Below are positions 10,680 to 21,084 of a stretch of 64,000 nucleotides of DNA, in pieces. A program made the position numbers and the translations under genes. Origin of the DNA: Micrasema longulum (lineage: Eukaryota > Arthropoda > Insecta > Trichoptera > Brachycentridae); assembly GCA_022494885.1 (NCBI GenBank), contig JAGVSM010002704.1, forward strand, positions 140,779 through 204,778, given 5' to 3'. Below the pieces are notes generated by a model. That model had not been told where the DNA came from. It saw only the letters and a list, made by a program, of their open reading frames with translations, and searched no databases. Every line of letters starts with the position of its first letter. The stretch's first letter is position 1.

Positions 10680-11290
10680 TATTTTACTACTACTACTACT
10701 ACCATCACGCCATTTCCCCGTAGGGGTAGGCAGAGAGAATGGACCGCCACACACTTCTATCCTGGCATACATTCCTAGCTTCTTCCACATTCATCATCTT
10801 GTCATACATGCCCTTCAGTTCTGTCTGCTTTTGACATGACCAGACTTAAGATTTTGGTTTATCTGATCATGCCACGTCTTCCTTGGTCGTCCTCGTCTCA
10901 CGTTGCCGTTCATTTTCGCCATATATAATTGTTTTACCATTCTTTCATGGTCCATTCCTTCTACGTGACCAAACCATCTCAGAGACCCTTTCTTAATCTT
11001 ATCAATTATACTTGACTCAGATTTACACTCTCGCCTGATTTCATCATTCGTAACCCTGTCATACATTGATTTCCCTCACATTCGTCTAAGAGATCGCATT
11101 TCGACCGCATTCACTTGACCTTCATCCTTCCTCTGCCAGTTCCATGTTTCACTTCCATACATGAGCGTTGGGACTAAAACTCCGTTGTGCACTGCCAGTT
11201 AAGCTTCGATTGACATATTTTTATTAGAAATTACCGTGCTTAGTGCTCCGTTCATTTTGTCACCCGCATTCACTCTTCTTTCAACATCAA
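10680..11290 (-). pseudogene. LINE reverse transcriptase C-terminal domain, GGTAGGCAGAG family
   Basis: On the minus strand: PTLMYGSETWNW near 11170, AVEMRSLRRM, and an open frame 11066-10815 with MYDRVTNDEIRRECK, IKKGSLRWFGHVEGMDHERM and RRGRPRKTWHDQI. It ends in the CATCACGCCATTTCCCCGTA signature and a TAGTAG run at 10683-10700. The order MYGSE.W - RSLRRM - LRWFGHV - RGRPRKTW is the LINE C-terminal domain. The copy at 44686-45180 keeps a longer open frame. Confidence 0.75.
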
Positions 11291-11339
11291 TTTATTTTCG
11301 TTAAATAAATAAAATAATAGAAGATTATAGAGACAACTG

Positions 11340-11590
11340 TCATCGGATCGGAGGCGATTTGCCTGGGCTTAATTTACCTTAACCACGCTTGCCTACATTA
11401 TGCCTAGTCAGTCTTGGACATTCACTGCACAAAGTTCGCCGGCAGTTCATGTCAAAACTACGGGATGCGGACATGACTTGGTAGGACGGACAGCCAGCGG
11501 AGAGGCCTGAAGGCTATTTGTGGATGTCAAATACTCTAAATAGCGAACGGAGAAATGATTATCATTTTATTGATAATGTACTTTTCGGTA
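11340..11590 (+). pseudogene. LINE C-terminal fragment
   Basis: CCTTAACCACGCTTGCCTACATT is shared with the minus-strand LINE at about 7830-7810 (LNHACLL). It is followed by GTTCGCCGGCAGTTCATGTCAAAACT, parallel to RRQLMSKL there. Stops and deletions leave no useful frame. Confidence 0.5.
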
Positions 11591-12600
11591 GATAATAGGC
11601 AGGTAGGTATATTAATAGTTAGTTTCCCACATTTTATATGTAGTAGGGAGTTTGTGTGTATAATAAGAAAGTTCAAAAAAAGTTAAATGTCTTCATACTT
11701 AGACTCGCACAATTTACCAATTTTATCTTCAGCATGTCATTTGAGAATTTCAAATAACATTTTTTTATATTTATTTTGGACGTTGAGACTTCTCAACTTT
11801 AGGAACCGTTAAACGGAAAATATATCAGATTTTTTCAAGTGAATAGCTGTAGAACAGCGTTGATTTAAATTGAAGTCAAATAATTCATTTTAGTTCCCCA
11901 TTATTCTGGACTTTTTGCTAGGACGCGAGTTTTAAAGCATGTTTTTAAACACACGTAAGTACAATTTATTCAATAATACTTCATAAATAAGACTAAAATA
12001 TATTTAGGATGATTTTTTTAAGTTCTTGCTTGGTTTTAAAAAAAATCGAATAATTAATGAAACTTTAAAAAAGAAAAAAATATCCATCAATAATCAAAAC
12101 CTAACATTGAAAGAAATAAATGTGTAGAGAAATTTAAAATCTTGACATATTGATTGATCTAATAAACGTTTTTTTTTAATGATATATGTAAATAATAAAA
12201 TAATTAATTAAAAACGTTGAATTCAAATAAAAAAAATTAAAAATAACGATGTTTGAAAAATAAACATGTAGCATCACGGCTCCATATTTTAATAACGAAT
12301 GAAAGCAAACAAACTTTCGAAAATATACACTCTACGGATTAAAAACAGTTGCTCTCGGTACACCTCACTAGTGGTTCGTCATTAACTTAAAATCAATCCA
12401 AAAAATTACGCATTATAACTTTCTGGGGTTAACTAACAATACATTTATTATTTTGTATTAAACGCTTAAGCCATTTTTCACAATCGATGATTAAAACTCA
12501 CAAAGCACGATAAAATTACATATGGTGGATTAATTTTCATTGCATTACGTAAAGTTGTTTTGTTATTATTTATATTTATTTCATGGCTTTTTATAGTTAC
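11591..12600. other. No recognised feature
   Basis: Very AT-rich sequence with A and T runs. I find no motif, tail or repeat copy in it. Confidence 0.35.
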
Positions 12601-12619
12601 AAGTACACCATGTGCCCGA

Positions 12620-12765
12620 CTTATCTCTTCTCAATTTCCTTTTACAGGATTTTTACCTGAGAATAGCCACGAAATAAATAAAAATATAAAAATTTGTTTA
12701 TCAACTCACCCTGATTTTACTCTGTCCTGTAGATTTGGTAACTATGCATAAAATGGGCTTTTAAA
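12620..12765 (+). repeat. Short repeat with splice-acceptor-like sequence, copy 1
   Basis: A pyrimidine-rich tract ending in TTTTACAG is followed by GATTTTTACCTGAGAATAG. A similar arrangement occurs at 42830-42890 (TTTTCAG then GATTTATACCTAAGAGTA), and both continue into loosely similar sequence ending near CAT(C)AAAAT. A diverged dispersed repeat explains this better than a shared exon, since the two reading frames differ after nine residues. Confidence 0.25.
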
Positions 12766-13194
12766 GTCGTAGTGAACTACGTTTTCTTTAACAAAATTAT
12801 TAATAATGACCTACTAAGGACAGTATCGTATAATTAAATGGACACGTTTACTAACGTTACTAACGCGAAGAAAATGTCATTCCGATTCGTGGATAATTGC
12901 CTCCCATGCCTTAATTCTTAAATGGACTTTCATCATGATCACACGGGATGCCACGCAGAAATATGCAGTCGTGAGTAATGAAAAAATGATTTAATTGCAT
13001 TGCATTTGTAAAAAAACAAATCAGATATATTTTTTCATTCGTAAATAGAATTTAATTTATGTAAAAAGTAAATAATGAGTTATATTTTTAAGTACTCCTT
13101 TCAAAATTTTGACAGTTTCTAACTAGTGTCGTATATTAAATAATAACGAGTTACACAAATAATATGAACTGAAGTAATATGTATATGTATCTTT

Positions 13195-13345
13195 TATTCT
13201 TACACGAGTGATTGAAGCTGTGGCCTTATGCTGTAACTAATTCGTTTCGTAAGTTCATTCGTATCGTGTGAGAGGAAACTTGCGTTAGAATGATATGGAT
13301 ATATGACGAACGAACGATCTTACGAAACGAAATTGTGACAGAATA
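13195..13345. repeat. Imperfect palindrome
   Basis: AATTCGTTTCGTAAG near 13240 and CTTACGAAACGAAATT near 13319-13334 are near-perfect reverse complements, with looser pairing outside them. It is probably a small foldback element. Confidence 0.4.
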
Positions 13346-13401
13346 AGTCTGCTGTAACGCAATATTTGCTATATTTTAAATGTAGCTAGTGTAGGAGAAA
13401 C

Positions 13402-13543
13402 AGGGCAGGTATTCCAAACGCTCTCAGGTCGGCCGTATTATCTCGTGTATTTACATACAAAATACAAGAGAAAACAGTTTTTCTCAAACATACAAAATAC
13501 ACGAGATAATACAGCCACGAGAGCGTTTGGAATACCAGCCCAG
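13402..13543. mobile_element. Foldback (hairpin) MITE
   Basis: The left arm contains GGTATTCCAAACGCTCTC and, after a few bases, TATTATCTCGTGTATTT. The right arm has the reverse complement in order (AAATACACGAGATAATA, GAGAGCGTTTGGAATACC). The two arms of about 55 bases are separated by about 30 bases. The whole element is about 140 bases and non-coding. Confidence 0.65.
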
Positions 13544-13979
13544 GTCTATTTATTATACATCAATGACTACAGACGCACAACTCTTAGTCAGTGAGTGATT
13601 CAGGCCGGTAAAAATAAATATAATTGATTTGCAATTTTAAATAATTTATAGGCTACATTTGTCATATCTTTATTATGTTTCCGTTGTCCTCATTATCTGG
13701 GAATTGGCGTAGGCTGACGCAATATTATTCTATCTTGTTAATAATTTATGTGTGATTAATATTGCACAGCCCTGTTTCGCCCACTCCACGACTAAATTTA
13801 CAATCCACCAACCAAGAAACGCCAGATCCAACAGAGCGAGCGAGTCAGTTAAATACCGTTTCTCGATTGCGAGAAAGGGACACTCGATCCTCAAGACGTT
13901 TGGCAACGTAGCCTATCAAACCAAAAGATACCGCACGACAGTTATCACCTACAGAAGGCGAAGAAAGATTGCGTATACG

Positions 13980-14740
13980 GTAAGGAAAGTATGCCACTGA
14001 GTAAATTACGCTGTTATTCACGAAGAATTTAGTTGAATACAAATCGTCCCCTTTTATACTAAAAGAGTTTACTATACAAAAAACTTGATTCGTTGCAGTC
14101 AAGATATTATCATTGAGTTGGAAAAGTATTTTGTTGCCGTGAGTTCTGCGGTTTAGTAAAAAGGAACAAAATTGCACGAATCTGAATTATAATCGTTGGT
14201 TTGGTCATGTTAGTTTTTTGACTCAGGTTTTTTACATTACATGATTGTTTTCCTCGTAGGTGTTTACTGTGAGAACAATTTTGCGGTCTACGGAACGCTA
14301 TTATCGCACTGTTGTGTCAATGACGTTGACCCATTGCTGTTTGCGGTAAACTAAAGATTTCATACTTAACTTTAGAATTTAGAGTTTTTACCATTGGATC
14401 TACAGAGTCATTTAATCGTATAATGACTATTTATGGCCTAACCCGTCCCCTATAATGATTTGATGAATGTTTTACACCGTATATAATGCAAAAAATGAAA
14501 ATATTCAACAGTTTAGTACCTGCAAGATAAATTGCAATAATTCATCAAATGATGTCCGATGCCTGTTGCCAAGTTTTTTTCGTGTTCTAACCGCGTTACT
14601 AGAAGTCATGCAATGCAATTCATAAAATAGTTACTTTGTAGTACCTACTTTAGTTATTATTTATTTATATATCTACCTAAACGTTCTATCCTTTTATAGA
14701 TGAAAAAAATATTTTTTATGTACGCAGCCTACCTACTACT
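13980..14740. other. No recognised feature
   Basis: Mixed-composition DNA. Open frames on both strands near 13752-14177 overlap and share no recognisable domain. Confidence 0.3.
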
Positions 14741-14754
14741 GAAATATTATAACA

Positions 14755-14962
14755 TCACTCTCCTATCTGCACCGGATGGATCATAGGGCACTGCTTAGTT
14801 CCTACAACAAATTTAGCATATCTTGATCATTTGTTAGTATATGAAGGTATGCAGGTACTTTTGCAAAGCGACCCACTTATGTAACGAAAATGGGGCTGTA
14901 TAAGTTATCTTTAATAATAATAAGGTTATCAGTCTGAGATTTGAGTGAGTACCTTGATAGTT
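14755..14962 (-). repeat. SINE 3' fragment
   Basis: CTGCACCGGATGGATCATAGGGCACTGC, followed by TTGATCAT and GTTATCAGTCTGAGA, parallels the 3' half of the tRNA-derived SINE at 38282-38527 (GCACCGAATGGTGCACAGAGCATTGC, TTGATCAT, ATAATCAGTCTTATGC). The tRNA-like head is missing. Confidence 0.5.
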
Positions 14963-15242
14963 TTTCAAATATTGGTGCTGGTTTTATTTCAATTTTGTTT
15001 TTTATTTTTCAAAATATGTTTAATTTTTTTATTTTTATTGTTTTGCTATGTATTTTTTAATGATGTTTTTTTATATGTACCTAGTAAATAAAGTGATATT
15101 AACTGTACAAGTTTTATACATATATTCGTCCCAACTCAACACAGGACTTTGGTTCCATGGAGTTTTGACTTATGTCTCAATAAATGCTAAATGAATATAT
15201 TGTGAAAAAAATAAAAGAAAAATGTAAACAAATAGTTAAGTC

Positions 15243-15338
15243 ATGTCTACCTTATCAGGAATCGAATCTGCAACCCGGGCCTCTGCCTCGACAGGCGAAC
15301 GCTCCTACCACTACGCTACAAATCGGACTGAATTGCAA
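15243..15338 (-). repeat. tRNA-like segment
   Basis: On the minus strand, TGTAGCGTAGTGGTAGGAGCG (A-box-like) is followed at 30-40 bases by GGGTTGCAGATTCGATTCC (B-box-like). This is the promoter arrangement of a tRNA-derived SINE. The head differs from that of the GCCTCGTGG SINE. Confidence 0.45.
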
Positions 15339-15553
15339 TGATCAGGATTTTTATCAAAGAGTATAGATATCTTGTTGAAATCCAGAATTCTCAATTTTCA
15401 ATTTTACACACAGAACAATATTTTTATTCTCCAGATTTATTTATCCTGGGTTATGTCGTAAAGCGAAATAATGATCTTTTGATGTCTTTGATAACAAATA
15501 TTATTAAAGAATAACTTGACAAATCATGTGTGTGCATAAAATAGTTGAATATA

Positions 15554-16442
15554 GGGGAAGGTGGGGCAAGATATGGCCTTCAAGGTTAGAGGTAAAAAAA
15601 CACGTTTTTTTGTATAAATTATATAATCAATGTTTATTGGGATAAATTTTGGTCCCTTTTCTTAAAAACATAACATAAAAGTAAAAAGAGACAATAAACA
15701 TAAATGAAATTCATCAACTAACAAAAGTCATGATTATCATATCTTGACCCACTTGTGGGGCGATAGGGGGGGTTAGGTAGTTTGTATCCTTTTTTTTCTA
15801 AAATGTCATCGATTACTCTTTTCATGCATTCTTCTGACCAGCTCCTCTCTCGGTCTTTATTTGTTTTGTTTATTTATTTATTAATATGAAAATACATATT
15901 ACAAAAAAAAAATACAAAGTATCCCTAACTTTATGAGGCCAAGAGCCCTGTGTTTCTAACGTAGTTTTGGAGTTCTGAGACATAAATATAAATAAAAACG
16001 ATTACCCAAATTGCTAATGCTTAGTGTCCAAGCGATGAGCCAAGATGTGATCACAGGTATCCCCAACTGGTCCCTTTCGCTATGTTTGTTCAAAACTTTT
16101 ATTGATCATAAAATACAATTTCTCTATTAATAATTGATGATATTACAGTGAAATCCAATAGTCAGAGCTTGTGTAGCGACCATCAGTCAGCCTCAAGCAC
16201 GATATTCTTCCTTCAATGTCGCAAACAGCAAAATTAGGTAAAATAAGATGAAATTCGCAAAAAACACGTGTGCTATCGCTGCGCCTAGGAATGTGCACTT
16301 ATTGCCGCTGTGATTATGTCACTGATATGAAGTCCAGGGAGATAATGAAATGGCGTGATGCGCTTGGAGCTACTCGGCAGATTTCGGATTTTATTGTAAG
16401 GCCCCATCTTGCCTCCCTATCCCGTCATGTCCCACCTTCCCC
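15554..16442. mobile_element. TA-flanked DNA element with GGGGAAGGTGGG terminal repeats
   Basis: The left end is TA followed by GGGGAAGGTGGGGCAAGATA. The right end is the reverse complement pattern (CATCTTGCC..., CCCACCTTCCCC) followed by TA. The right copy has about 17 extra bases inside the inverted repeat. A TA target site and G-rich ends with GGGGCAAGAT fit a pogo/Tc1-type transposon. On the minus strand at about 15850-15740 a short stretch reads SWSEECMKRVIDDILEKKGYK, which could be the start of a pogo-type helix-turn-helix, but no catalytic region follows. It looks like an internally deleted element. Confidence 0.55.
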
Positions 16443-16520
16443 TACAAGTTTTTTAATTGACATCGACCCTCTACAAATTGGTAACAAGAAAAATATGACA
16501 TTTGACATTGGCCCTTCTAG

Positions 16521-16660
16521 ATGAAAGCCACAGATTTTATAGTCCCTGAACTACATCTGAAGCGTAAGACTGATAATTTGCCTTCATGTAACAAATGATC
16601 AATAATCGCTGCAAATAGAGTAAATGGGTGCGAATTGAAAAAAGATGATGATGCTTTTTT
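16521..16660 (+). repeat. SINE 3' fragment
   Basis: AGTCCCTGAACTACATCTGAAGCGTAAGACTGATAATTTGCCTTCATGTAACAAATGATC, read in pieces, matches the body of the SINE at 18541-18800. It ends with GATGATGATG. The head is missing. Just upstream (16450-16520) lies a copy of the TTGGCCCTTCTAG repeat also seen at 828-1080. Confidence 0.55.
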
Positions 16661-17094
16661 TAATATGTTTTTTTATATTTTAGGTACGGTCACCCTACTT
16701 GTGGGATTGCGACCGTTATGTGATTGTTGATACGATACGCACCTGACGCCCAATATTGCCCAATTAGGGTGAACAGCGTGCCCAAAACATCCCCTTTACA
16801 AGGGTGAAATAACAGGCCTTTGTAGGAGCAATTGAATGACTTCTAAATCATTAAAACAACCTACAGCGTGCATACATTAATTTACTGGAAACCTTCAAAT
16901 AAAAAGTAATGAATGTTTTAAAAAATTCAACGTTCTAGATTAAACAAAGAGTGTTCATTTTTTTGTTACAAATTAAAATGATCAAAGATTATTTTAATAT
17001 TATTTCTGTTTCACAAAATAAACAAAAAGAAATAATATGATTATTATTGTTGGCAAATATTAGTATTTAACCTCTCAATACACCAACATGCAAA

Positions 17095-17200
17095 TAAGTG
17101 TCGTGGGTGTCCTGACGAAGAGACGGGTACGTCTCGAAACCGATGGGCATAAAACGTAGGTAAGTGATTAAATACTAATATTTACTAACATTAATTTAAA
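17095..17200 (+). mobile_element. Penelope-like remnant with hammerhead-ribozyme-like core
   Basis: CTGACGA at 17112-17118 matches the ribozyme core CUGANGA. It is followed by one A, a perfect six-base-pair hairpin (GAGACG, GGTA loop, CGTCTC; 17120-17135), then GAAA at 17136-17139 and CCGAT. That is the core order of a type I hammerhead: CUGANGA, stem II, GAAA, short stem III. The one extra A before stem II and the imperfect stem III may reduce activity. Copies at 34114 and 62845 are degraded in the core but keep the GACGGGTACGTC hairpin. No ORF is attached. Confidence 0.45.
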
Positions 17201-17284
17201 AAAATTACTACAAAGTTAATGTTTTGAAGACAAATAATATAATATGAGTATTAATTATTTTTTTTGCGTCATTTTTGTGAAACT

Positions 17285-17530
17285 CATCTCAAGCAGTCCT
17301 GCAGCTACAAGCCTCATGGGTAGTTGGGATTCTAGTTCCTTGTTTCCAATAAGGATAGGATTTAATAACAGAACGGTATGAAAGCTGACATTTTATTGAT
17401 TTAGTAATTTACTGTGTTTTTTTATCGTTTACAAATAAGAGATAGATTACAACGCGTCCTGCAGCTACAAAGCGCATGGACAAATGAAATTCTAGCAACT
17501 TGATTTTAAAAAAAAGTTGAGCCGAGTAAT
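17285..17530. repeat. Repeat with CAGCTACAAAGCGCATGGAC motifs, copy 1
   Basis: The motif CCTGCAGCTACAAGC...ATGG at 17298 and CCTGCAGCTACAAAGCGCATGGAC at 17460 head two units of roughly 160 bases. The same motif heads four units at 52926-53345, and single traces occur near 2450. Both arrays start with TTGGGATTCTAGTTCCT after the first motif and end with GACAAATG.AATT followed by a TTTTAAAAA stretch, so they are two copies of one longer repeat. Confidence 0.55.
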
Positions 17531-17629
17531 AATTGTATCAAGTTTTAATGTTCAGAATAAAAAGCAGCTAAACAATAAATAAATAAATTGTAATTATGGA
17601 AATAAAACTTTGTTATTAATGTTACACAA

Positions 17630-17975
17630 TTTTTTTATTATTTTAAAAGAACACTACTACAGTTTCAGGAGAGCACTCCTCCTATCGACGGGTGATATAA
17701 AATAAATAAAGCAAACACAGAATATTGTTAATGATGTCATAGAATTTAACCAAAAAATAAACGAATTAATCAGTGAAACTTAAAGCAGGGGGCTTTATTC
17801 TACTTATCTAAGGTGTAAGCATGTATAAATAAACCCCTCTGCTTAAGGTTTCACTGATTAGTTAATTTATTTTTTGGTTAAATTATAATATAAGTTTTAT
17901 ATCACCCTTCGATGGGAAGAGTGCTCTACCGAAACTGTAGTAGTGTTCTTGTAAAATAATTTTAAAAAATATGTA
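17630..17975. mobile_element. Long palindromic MITE
   Basis: The arms begin AAGAACACTACTACAGTTTC at 17647 and end with the reverse complement GAAACTGTAGTAGTGTTCTT at 17950. Pairing continues inward through GAGAGCACTC, TTTAACCAAAAAATAAA and TTAATCAGTGAAAC up to the centre near 17800. Almost the whole 300 bases is one inverted repeat. It is non-coding and its A/T-rich flanks also pair. Confidence 0.7.
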
Positions 17976-17978
17976 ACT

Positions 17979-18400
17979 TAAGGTATTCTCCATCCCTGTT
18001 GTAGTTTGTTAATCTTAATGACTCTCGAGGGGGTGAAATCCAGGCTTTGGTCTACAAACATTTGGACAAACTCAAATATTGTAATGAAACCAACTGGTCC
18101 AAAAAGAAGTTTAAAAATTGGAAAATTGTTTTCAGGCGTTGCCTAGTATGTGAAATAATTCAATCAGATGGATCTCTTCACAACAATAATGGTTTCAGCT
18201 CTTTAACTTCACTAAAATCAACAGATGGAAGAATTATGGATGTTTAAACATAGGCAAAATAGTGAATGTTACACAGTGTGTAAAGTGGTCACTTAAACCA
18301 GCCAATGACAGGTCATAAGCCCTGTAAATGCCTAGACATCCATATTCCCTTATTTAAGGTATTCTCCATCCCTGTTGTAATTTGTTAATAATAACTAATA
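17979..18400 (+). repeat. Unclassified modular repeat, modules A and B, copy 1
   Basis: Module A (17983-18078) begins GGTATTCTCCATCCCTGTTG and contains CGAGGGGGTGAAATCCAG. Module B (18079-18350) codes in one frame for NWSKKKFKNWKIVF, RRCLVCEIIQSDGSLH, GFSSLTSLKSTDGRI and, after a frame change, HRQNSECYTVCKVVT with a stop at 18294-18296. The start of A recurs at 18358. The B protein is preserved in the inverted copy at 19085-19385 and partly at 21760 and 23985. It matches no family I recognise; the two cysteines in CLVC and a third in YTVC are notable but not a known finger. Confidence 0.5.
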
Positions 18401-18540
18401 ACAAAGTTTTATTTTCATTATAATAATTTATAATGAAGTGTTACGAAGTGAATACCGATTCAATGAAAAATAATAAATAAATAAATCATTTTGTTAATTA
18501 AAACGAACAATAATCATTACGGGTACGTACAGGTATGTCA

Positions 18541-18800
18541 GCCTCGTGGCGTAATAGTTAACGCTTTGCTTACCATGCAAGAGCTCTCGGGTTTAATTCC
18601 CGACATGGTTGATACGAAATGTTTATTTAAAAGAGTGTTTTTTTAATACAATATTTCTTAGTTCCTGGAACGGTACCTGAAGCGTATGACTGATCAACTT
18701 ACCTTCATGTAACATAAAAATGATCGAGATACGCTTGGTGTACCGATGCAGTGCCCTATGCTCCATAAGGTGCGGAAAAGATATGATGATGATGAAGATC
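18541..18800 (+). repeat. tRNA-derived SINE, near full length
   Basis: The head reads GCCTCGTGGCGTAATAGTTAACGC (A-box-like) and, at tRNA spacing, CTCGGGTTTAATTCCCGACAT (B-box-like). The body continues with TTCCTGGAACGGTACCTGAAGCGTATGACTGAT, GTGTACCGATGCAGTGCCCTATGC and a GATGATGATGAAG tail. This is the most complete plus-strand copy. It sits between the inverted B modules at 18079 and 19385. Confidence 0.7.
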
Positions 18801-19084
18801 CACTTACAGTGAAGTATTTTTCTTTAATAAAATGAATGAAATAAACAAAAAATAGCCAGGATACGTATTGAAAGATAATAAAGTCGGGTTTCTGGCACAA
18901 GTTGGTAACTACAAACTTTTGAAAAATGAGATGTCTTCATAAATGATCAAATAGTCTTTGTTTAAATGATAAATTAACATTTTTTGCATTTTATAAATAC
19001 AGAAAAAAAATTTCAACTTGAATTTTTATTTGAATTGTTGGTTTGAGATGAGCTTTTAACTTTCAAATGTAATATCTTACAAAT

Positions 19085-19388
19085 TACAACAGGGATGGAG
19101 AATACCTTAAATAAGGGAATTTGGAAGTCTAGGCCTTAACGGGCTTGTAACCTGTCAATGGCTGGTTTAAGTGGCCACTTTACACACTGTGTAACATTCA
19201 CCATGTTGCCTGTGTTTGAACATCCATATTTCTTCAATTCTTCCATTTATTGATTTTAGTGAAGTTAAAGAGCTGAAACCTTTATTGTTGTAAAGAGATT
19301 CATTTGACTGAATTATTTCACATACTAGGCAACGCCTGAAAACAATTTTCCAAATTTTAATCTTCTTGGACCAGTTGGTTTTATTCTT
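19085..19388 (-). repeat. Unclassified modular repeat, module B, inverted copy 2
   Basis: The minus strand encodes TNWSKKIKIWKIVF, RRCLVCEIIQSNESLY, FSSLTSLKSINGRI, EEIWMFKHRQHGECYTVCKV and AT then stop (frame 19403-19167). This copy has no frame break, unlike copy 1. With copy 1 it forms an inverted repeat of about 300 bases per arm with about 700 bases between. It ends (minus strand) with the GGTATTCTCCATCCCTGTTG sequence at 19112-19085. Confidence 0.55.
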
Positions 19389-19720
19389 TAAGGTATTCTC
19401 CATCCCTGTTGTAATTTATTAATCTTAACGACTTTCGAGGGGGTGAAATCCAGTCTTTTGTCTACAAACATTTGGACAAACTCAAATATTGTAACATCTT
19501 ACAACTAGTAAAATGTTGTTACCAACTTGTGCCACAAAACCCAACGATAAACCAAAACGACATAATTGGAAGATGTCACTTCCCATCTCTGTTATCAACA
19601 GGAGAACGCTACGTAGCTGATGGGTTGATCGAGTATCTAACAATATCTAAGGGTACTGAGTATGACGAAAAACGATTGAGGACATTTCAAATTCCTTAAT
19701 TTGATTTATCTTGGAGATCT
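19389..19720 (+). repeat. Unclassified modular repeat, modules A and C
   Basis: Module A begins TTAAGGTATTCTCCATCCC and repeats the 17979 sequence up to CTCAAATATTGTAA (19494). Instead of B it then continues with a different open frame (to a stop at 19697-19699) containing ILQLVKCCYQLVPQNPTI, GRCHFPSLLSTGERYVADGL and TEYDEKRLRTFQI. I do not recognise this protein. The A module is open in the same frame, so A plus C may be the less rearranged parent. Confidence 0.45.
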
Positions 19721-19729
19721 TGAGAGTCC

Positions 19730-20940
19730 ATCCTTGCCCTCCAACAACAGCGCGGTTAACACAAATGCTTTAACAGTTCTCTACCCCGTGCCCAAACTCA
19801 GGTCTCGATGGCATGGGAGTTTTTGCATTTTGTAGAAGGTTGACCTCGAGTTCCACTCATCATCTAGCTAGCAGCCCAAGTATTTAAAACGGGAGATCTG
19901 TCCTATTGCTCCACCGTCAATGGTAAAGTTGACGTTGGTTCCTCTCTGTTTGCTGACTATCATGATTTTAGTTTTAAATGCATTCATTTTGAGCCCTATG
20001 TTTTTTCCACAATTATTGACCATGTTAAAAACTTGCTGTAGATGTTTGGCAGTGTCGGCAATTATGACAGTGTCATCAGAGTATCTTATGTTGTTTATTA
20101 ATTTGCCATCTATCTTTATCCCTATGTCAATATCTTCTAATGCTTTTTTGAATATGAATTTTGAGTATAGGTTAAAAAGCATTGGTGAAAGTATGCAGCC
20201 TTGTCTAACATCCCTCAGGATTTTTATATCTTTAGTGGTGAGATCATTAATTCTGACATGTGCTGTTTTGTTCCAATATAGGTTTGTAATGATTGTGATG
20301 TTATTTCCATCCAACCCATATTGGGTTGCATGCAATAGTTCCTTAAGTTTGTCGTGTCTTACAGTATTAAACGCTTTTTCAGAATCGGTAAAGTGCGTAT
20401 AGAGGTCTTTTTGTTGGTCAAGGTATTTTTTGGTTAAGATTTGGATGGAGAACAGAGCCTCTCTTGTTCCAAATCCGTTTCGGAATCCAAACTGTGTCTC
20501 ACCAATGTGTGATTAAATCTTCCTCAAAAGCCTATCGAGAAAAAATCATAGGAATATTTTAAGCGCATGACTCATTAGACTTAATTATCGCATGACTTAG
20601 CATTTGTTTTCTTTTGCAGTGTGATGAACTTTAATTTCAACCGTTCCATTGCTTTGTTTCCTGTAGTATAAATATTCTCCGGCAATTAAAACAAAATATC
20701 AATATACATAGTTTGAGTCAAGGTGTTTCACGATTACACCTTCTATTATATCTGGACCGGTTGCTTTGACATCTTTTATATGGGAGATAGCTTTTTTCAA
20801 CTCTTCTCTTTTTATAATGGGTCCACTATTTGTATGTATTCTGGTATAATTTCTGGATCCATCGCCCTGAAATAGTTTTTCCATATTTGTTATAGATACT
20901 ATATTTCAGCTTGATCTTCTTAAATTAGGTTATTATGTTC
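19730..20940 (-). pseudogene. Non-LTR reverse transcriptase, RTE-like, decayed
   Basis: Minus strand, in order: KKAISHIKDVKATGPD near 20800-20750 (fingers), QFGFRNGFGTREALF near 20480 (motif 2-like), an intact frame 20335-19868 with DVRQGCILSPMLFNLYSKFI (motif B), NNIRYSDDTVIIAD (catalytic palm box, YSDD where most copies have YADD), GLKMNAFKTKIMI and RFKYLGC, then LDDEWNSRSTF near 19850. This is the middle and C-terminal part of an RT domain that makes cDNA at the insertion site. Between 20520 and 20700 the frame is lost. The endonuclease is absent. Confidence 0.8.
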
Positions 20941-21084
20941 TTCTACAAATTTCGCCGTAATTCTGCCCTTCCCTCCATTACTTTAATCTGTTTATGTAAG
21001 TTGAAGCTGTCACGCCTGCGTTCCAGTTATTTTATTTTCTCGCATTTACAATTTAACCACCGTTCTTTAGATTTATTTATCATA

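Noticed and set aside
13752..14177. Overlapping open frames on both strands (82 and 110 codons)
   Set aside because: Mutually antisense with no family resemblance. Only the splice-donor observation was kept, as a finding.
19920..20402. 160-codon plus-strand frame
   Set aside because: It is the antisense shadow of the reverse transcriptase on the minus strand, whose motifs (RQGCILSPMLFNLY, YSDD) are clear.
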